Origin: Gonatopus flavifemur
Taxonomy: Eukaryota > Arthropoda > Insecta > Hymenoptera > Dryinidae
NCBI GenBank assembly: GCA_018340375.1
Contig: JAFFJZ010000017.1
Coordinates: 186,001 to 250,000 of the forward strand
DNA: 64,000 nucleotides
Direction of reading: 5' to 3'
Shown: positions 59,773 to 64,000 of the stretch, piece by piece
Numbering within the stretch: the stretch's first letter is position 1
Layout of the letters: each line of letters opens with the position of its first letter
Program-made: the position numbers and the translations under genes
Notes under the pieces: generated by a model
Database searches by the model: none
Told to the model about the DNA's origin: nothing
What the model saw: only the letters and a program-made list of their open reading frames with translations

Positions 59773-61389
59773 ATATTCTGTCAATTCTTTTTTCTTTGTT
59801 TTGGGCGAGAGAAGAACAAAGCGCAAACACTTGTTGAGGAGAAAGTATCCGATGAGTCGTTTCAAACTCATATTTCTATGAACCATTTGGGAATTAGAAG
59901 AATCAGAAGATTTTCAGGACAATATTTTTTTTTTATAAAATCACGATGAAAGAAGATTGTTGAAGACAGAAAGATTATATTGAAATCTTTTCAGACCTTC
60001 AGGAGTTCGTGATTTCTATGCAGACCAATCATTTTTTATAACCCAATTCGGGATAATCCACTGATGTATGTATTTCTAGGCATTTTTTATCGGCTATAAT
60101 TAATATGGATCATTTTCCAATCAGCAATCAAGATATAATTTTTCTGGGTGTTCTGATTTTTGCACTCCTGTTTTATGCTCTGGGTGAGAACAAAGTTCCT
60201 GATTTTGTTGATGACAATTGATGACAAGAATTCGAAAATTAATTTTTTGGTTACATCATGAAACTACATTCTGGAAGTGCTTTATACCGTTTATTCTCAA
60301 CTGGAAAGCTTTCGTAAGTCAATTTACATGTGAAACCAATGTTTCATCCAATTTAAACCGAAACCCGAGAATTTTTTTATTTTCATGGAAAGTTCAGATA
60401 CGTTGTTTCAATAACACATTATTGATTTCGTATGTTTCAAATATTACAAGAGAGTATTTTATGTTTACCGAAGAATCAAAGATCTACAGTATAGCTATAC
60501 TAATACTAGTATGGATATAACATTTTCACATAATTCAACTTGAGCAGTGAAGAAACGTTTCAAGTTTCAACAATATTTCAAAATGTGATATTTTTGTGTG
60601 GTTCACTTACTGTATGTCATGTATATTCTCACAGGTGAGAATGAAATGACATTAGAATTAAGTTTTATATCATATTTGTAGCTGTACAGATTGCATCAAC
60701 CAAGAGAAACGAGTCTGAGAAAATTATATTATTCGTACTTGATTCACAAAAATGATTTTAATTTATATGGTGAAGACTTCATTAGTGTGAAGTTGTTGTT
60801 TCAAGTTGAGCTATGAAAAGTAAACCAAAAGTCGATTGTCTGTTTCGTTATAAGATTTCATTTTCATTTTATTTTGTATAAGTGTTGTATGATTTTCACA
60901 TTGTATATTTCACATGCTGAATGAATCAGGCAGTGCATGATAAACAAGATTGATGGAAACTTCATGTTCTTACAAATCTCCAAGTAATCCCTTTTAAAGT
61001 TTCTTCACATGCCTTTTTTATAATGTTTAGATCGATATTGTATAGTGCATATATGCAAATTGAATCTGTATGGCATATGCATGACCGTGTGCGGATGCGT
61101 AAACAGATGCATATATGACCCGCACATGTGGGTTCATATACCGTACAGGTCTAATTTGCATACACGACTTGTATGACATTGTTTTCATGAACATCGTCCT
61201 TGCCTCAAAGATCCAATTCAATCTTATCAACTAATCTGTTAGTTTGAATCAGGTTTCTCTTCTGCAATGTTCACAAAATAAGATTCAATTAGGAAATTAG
61301 AATGTACAAGATCCGAATTTTTGAATAGATTCAATAGGAAATTTCCAAGACAAAAACCTGATTCAAACTGATTGATGAGTTGATACGAG
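59773..61389. other. Right interior of the CMC-like element, no gene
   Basis: AT-rich. A short inverted pair GTTTGAATCAGGTTT/AAACCTGATTCAAAC lies at about 61242 and 61361. GCATATATGC-like words occur near 61048-61130. Confidence 0.4.
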
Positions 61390-61455
61390 ATATTTCCGAT
61401 TGTAGCCATTTATAGCCCCTGGGGCTTTGAAAATAAACTCTGATTGACTGATTCA
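61390..61455 (+). mobile_element. LINE 3' tail fragment
   Basis: GCCCCTGGGGCTTTGAAAAT followed by AATAAACTCTGATTGACTGATTC resembles the polyadenylation region and GATT-repeat tail of insect LINEs. The 5' limit is uncertain. Confidence 0.45.
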
Positions 61456-61464
61456 TGGTCTCTG

Positions 61465-61720
61465 CACGGAGAAAAATAGATTGTTACAAAACCCAATTCG
61501 TTGATTAAATAGGGTCTAGCCAATTAATTGATTATCAAAACCAACTATGTGGTTGTGGCCATCAATTCTGTTGGTTGTGATGACCATCTCAAATAATACA
61601 TTTGGAGCAACCAGCGGCATTGATTGTGACAAACACATAGTTAGTGGTGACAACCGATTGATTGGCTAGACCATATTCAACCAACGAATTGGTTACTGCA
61701 ACCATGCATTTTTCTCCGTG
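61465..61720. mobile_element. 256-bp MITE, CACGGAGAAAAAT ends
   Basis: Inverted arms of about 65 bp share CACGGAGAAAAAT, CCAATTCGTTG and GGTCTAGCCAAT. The loop holds GGTTGTGG/CAACC words. No target duplication is clear. Confidence 0.75.
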
Positions 61721-62079
61721 TGGGGCCAAGGGCTTCCGCAATCGGGAGTCTCCACGTTTGAATCAGATTTTTGAAAACGGGGAGTGAATAAATCAAAGAT
61801 CGAACATATAATGATTATCGCAACTGGCATACAAAAATATTTATATTACCCAAAGAAAGCGGACAGTATGCATAATATTACAAAAATTTTATTTTTACTG
61901 TAGATTCAATAACGGCTGTTTTTTGCGAAATTCTTGTGTGATTCCACTTTCCTTTTGTTTTTTTAATAATGAGAATAAGAATGAATATTATTTGTATTCT
62001 TTTAATCAAAGCAAACAAAATCTTGTGTTTTGTCAAATTTTATAACTTCGATTCTAATTAAAGTTAAAGGAAGTTTTCA

Positions 62080-62400
62080 CATACGTATTCTATGCATGTT
62101 CAAAATTTGCAAAGATATATGTGAATTCATATATATGGGACATACATGGCCTGATGAAATTCATATATATCCCCATACAAAATCCATGTATGGTTATTCG
62201 ATCCATATATACAGACCAAAAATGACCCATATATATAGAGGTTAAACAACGCCAGATATGGAATGTATATGGTCACATACGTATGGCCCATATATGAATT
62301 ATCCACGGGTTATATATGAATCATTGAAATTATATACGTAAGTTGTTTGGTCATATATGGCACATATATGATTCATTTTTACTAGGGTTATTATGAATGT
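62080..62400. repeat. Cluster of CATATATGG-like words
   Basis: At least eight copies of a 9-10 bp CATATATGG/CCATATATG word in both orientations within 320 bp, inside the right end of the CMC-like element, where CACTA elements usually have transposase-binding subterminal repeats. Confidence 0.5.
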
Positions 62401-62996
62401 CCAATGGCCTCATGCTAATGTGAAATGATAAGTTCGTCTATATGCACTTTTTCAATATTGAATCCACATTGATATTGATTCAATTTTATTCTGTGCGAAC
62501 AAGTGAATTGAATTTTAAGGAGGAAATGATTTTTGGAATTTCTCATAATTCTTCATGAAAAACATGATATTTCATCTAAAGTCATATTTTTCAATGCAAT
62601 CATAATTTTTTTTTTGAATTGAAATATTTGTGAAATTCTCTTGAAAAATATCACTTTTGATGAATAATTAGAACTTTCATGAAAAATTAAAAGAAATTAC
62701 GAAATTAATTTTTACCAGAATTTCAAAAACCCAACAAATGATATGTGTGATGGGTGTCTGTTACGCCCCCGCTGTATATCTCATGTATAACAAAATGAAA
62801 ACAATCTTGGTTTCCGTTATGTATATGAAACCTACGTTGAAATATTGTTATGAAAGCGGACATAGGGATATCTCTGCAATGTACCTCATATGAATATGTT
62901 GGATTGCCGATATATAAGTGTAACCATAACCACTCTTTTTGGAAACATATCCATGATATTCCTGAGATGTAACTGTCATGATTGATGCTGTATGGG
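62401..62996. other. Right end of CMC-like element
   Basis: Contains AACATATCCATGATATTCCTGA (its reverse matches the left-end subterminal repeat) and the terminal GCTGTATGGG. Confidence 0.6.
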
Positions 62997-62998
62997 TG

Positions 62999-63983
62999 AT
63001 ACCAAAAAATGATCATGTATATTGCCGAGATATTTCAGTAAGACCAGAGGAAAAATCATCACAACTTTTTACAAACTCATAGATATAGAAGCAGCAGATG
63101 CTGAAACTTTGTACCAAGTTTTCACAAATCAGTAAAAAATAGATGGATTGAAATTAGAAAATCTGGTGGGCATTGGTGTTGATGGTGGAAACGTCATGGT
63201 TGGAGAACACAATTCTTCTTCTTCGAAGTTGAAATCTATAATTCCTCATTCAATTGTGGTGAAATGTTTGTGTCATTCATGCCATTTGGCTGCAGAACAT
63301 GCATGTCGAGTGTTACCTAAATGTCTAGATTTTTTGGTCCGTGAAACTCACAATTGGTTTTCTTACAGCACGAAAAGACGAGTGTGATATAGATCGATTT
63401 ATCAACTGATATACAATGAAGATCAGCAACCAAAAAAAATTGCAAAGTCATCTGGTACTAGATGGTTAGCTCGAAATGAGGCGATACAAACTATTCCCCG
63501 TACAGCACAACCACCGATCCTCCACCTGAGACTTCGGTGGACCAGAGGTGGAGAATTAATGGAGGAATGGGAGCCGTGGAAATAAGGAAGAAATAAGGGA
63601 GAGTCTCCGTTGAGGCAACGGAGAGGCGACGTGGATTTGTCCGCCCCCTTTATTTTCAATAAAATTTATGTTAGTGGATTCACTCATTGAAATTTGGTTG
63701 TGTAAATCGACAGATATGAATTTTATTGAAAATAAAGGGGGCGGACAAATCCACGTCGTCTCTCCGTTGCCTCAACGGAGACTTTCCCTTATTTCCCCCT
63801 TATTTCCACGGCTCTCATTTCTCCACTGATTCTCCACCTCCAGTCCACCGAAGTCCTGGGTGGAGGATCGGGGGTTGTGCTGTACGGGTCTGAACCAATG
63901 GGATGCATTAAAATTACATCTTCAATTTGCTGCCAAAAATGAACGGTGCTATACAGCAGAACAATTATATGGGATGTATAATG
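62999..63983 (+). pseudogene. hAT-A transposase, C-half, interrupted
   Basis: Coding resumes exactly after the TG duplication: DTKK, stop, then RYFSKTRGKIITTFYKLIDIE, ENLVGIGVDGGNVMVGEHNS, VVKCLCHSCHLAAEHACRVL, NWFSYSTKRRV and SGTRWLARNEAIQT. A palindrome interrupts at 63497-63888. The frame returns as NQWDALKLHLQFAAKNERCY and TAEQLYGMYNA up to 63983. In-frame stops are TGA (~63011), TAA (~63134) and TGA (~63385). The motifs are those of hAT transposases; the C-terminal dimerisation region lies beyond the window. Confidence 0.8.
63497..63888. mobile_element. 392-bp palindromic CCCGTACAGC element
   Basis: Arms of about 175 bp share CCCGTACAGCACAACC, TCTCCGTTGMGGCAACGGAG-like and AAAGGGGGCGGACAAATCCA text around a ~40-bp loop. 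TC flanks it (63495-63496, 63889-63890); removing it with one TC restores the hAT-A frame. The end sequence differs from the 12.2-kb element by one base in ten, so it is probably a non-autonomous relative. Confidence 0.85.
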
Positions 63984-64000
63984 CCCGTACAGCACAACCA
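63984..64000. mobile_element. Start of another CCCGTACAGC element (cut by window)
   Basis: CCCGTACAGCACAACCA follows hAT-A coding directly and is identical to the left end of the palindrome at 63497. The rest is outside the window. Confidence 0.75.

Larger units (their letters stand above)
50815..62996 (+). mobile_element. 12.2-kb CACTA/CMC-like DNA transposon
   Basis: Left end CCCATACAGC, right end GCTGTATGGG. The longer imperfect inverted ends share CAGTT and TCAGGAAYATATCATG-like words. TG flanks both sides (50813-50814, 62997-62998). Removing the element and one TG restores the hAT-A reading frame across the DEST motif, which fixes both termini and a 2-bp duplication. Cargo: a Tnp2-like transposase pseudogene (54862-57036) and a six-exon DUF4806 gene (57752-59772), both on the plus strand. 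Nested in it are a fold-back element with a solo LTR, a LINE tail and a MITE. Confidence 0.8.

Noticed and set aside
60218..60520. 100-residue hydrophobic open frame
   Set aside because: AT-rich chance frame in the element's non-coding right side, without splice or family support.

Overview
This is an animal nuclear sequence, most likely from an arthropod and probably an insect. It is AT-rich, its genes have GT-AG introns and poly-A tails, and it carries BEL/Pao, DIRS, jockey-like LINE, hAT and CACTA-like elements together with many fold-back MITEs. I found no host gene, rRNA, intact tRNA or CRISPR array. The whole 64 kb reads as a nested pile of transposable elements, nearly all decayed. I cannot name the species; a hymenopteran is only a guess.

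Layout, left to right. 1-1207: 3' end of a non-LTR retrotransposon. 2361-4668: two-exon DDE transposase-like pseudogene with a MITE in its intron. 6073-9002: CACTGAG-ended repeats and a nested palindrome. 9003-10540 (minus): jockey-like LINE remnant. 10681-11005 (minus): tRNA-derived SINE. 11407-28617 (minus): one DIRS-type element (Gag, RT, RNase H/methyltransferase-like, tyrosine recombinase) split by a BEL/Pao element (13415-20649, both LTRs, three fold-back insertions) and by a 5.85 kb hAT-ended element (20973-26824, 8-bp target duplication). From 29770: a hAT-type transposase gene (called hAT-A here) split by a 3.5 kb element (29906-33429, 6-bp target duplication) and by a 12.2 kb CACTA/CMC-like element with CCCATACAGC ends and a 2-bp target duplication. 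hAT-A resumes at 62999-63983 and is broken again by a CCCGTACAGC palindrome (63497-63888); another copy starts at 63984.

A 17.07 kb block (20719-37794) is repeated head to tail at 37796-54865 with very few differences, many of them in homopolymer runs. One end of the block lies in the DIRS reverse transcriptase. The other lies at the likely start codon of the CACTA-like transposase. The right-hand copy therefore runs on into the full element (50815-62996), which holds a transposase pseudogene with four in-frame stops and a six-exon DUF4806-type gene.

The most interesting objects are the 12.2 kb CACTA-like element with its DUF4806 companion gene, the related palindromic elements that hit the same hAT gene repeatedly, the 5.85 kb hAT-ended element that carries an unknown exon but no visible transposase, and the tandem duplication. 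Relative order from nesting: DIRS and hAT-A first, then BEL, the hAT-ended element, the 6-bp-duplication element and the CACTA-like element, then small MITEs and a solo LTR, then the 17 kb duplication.
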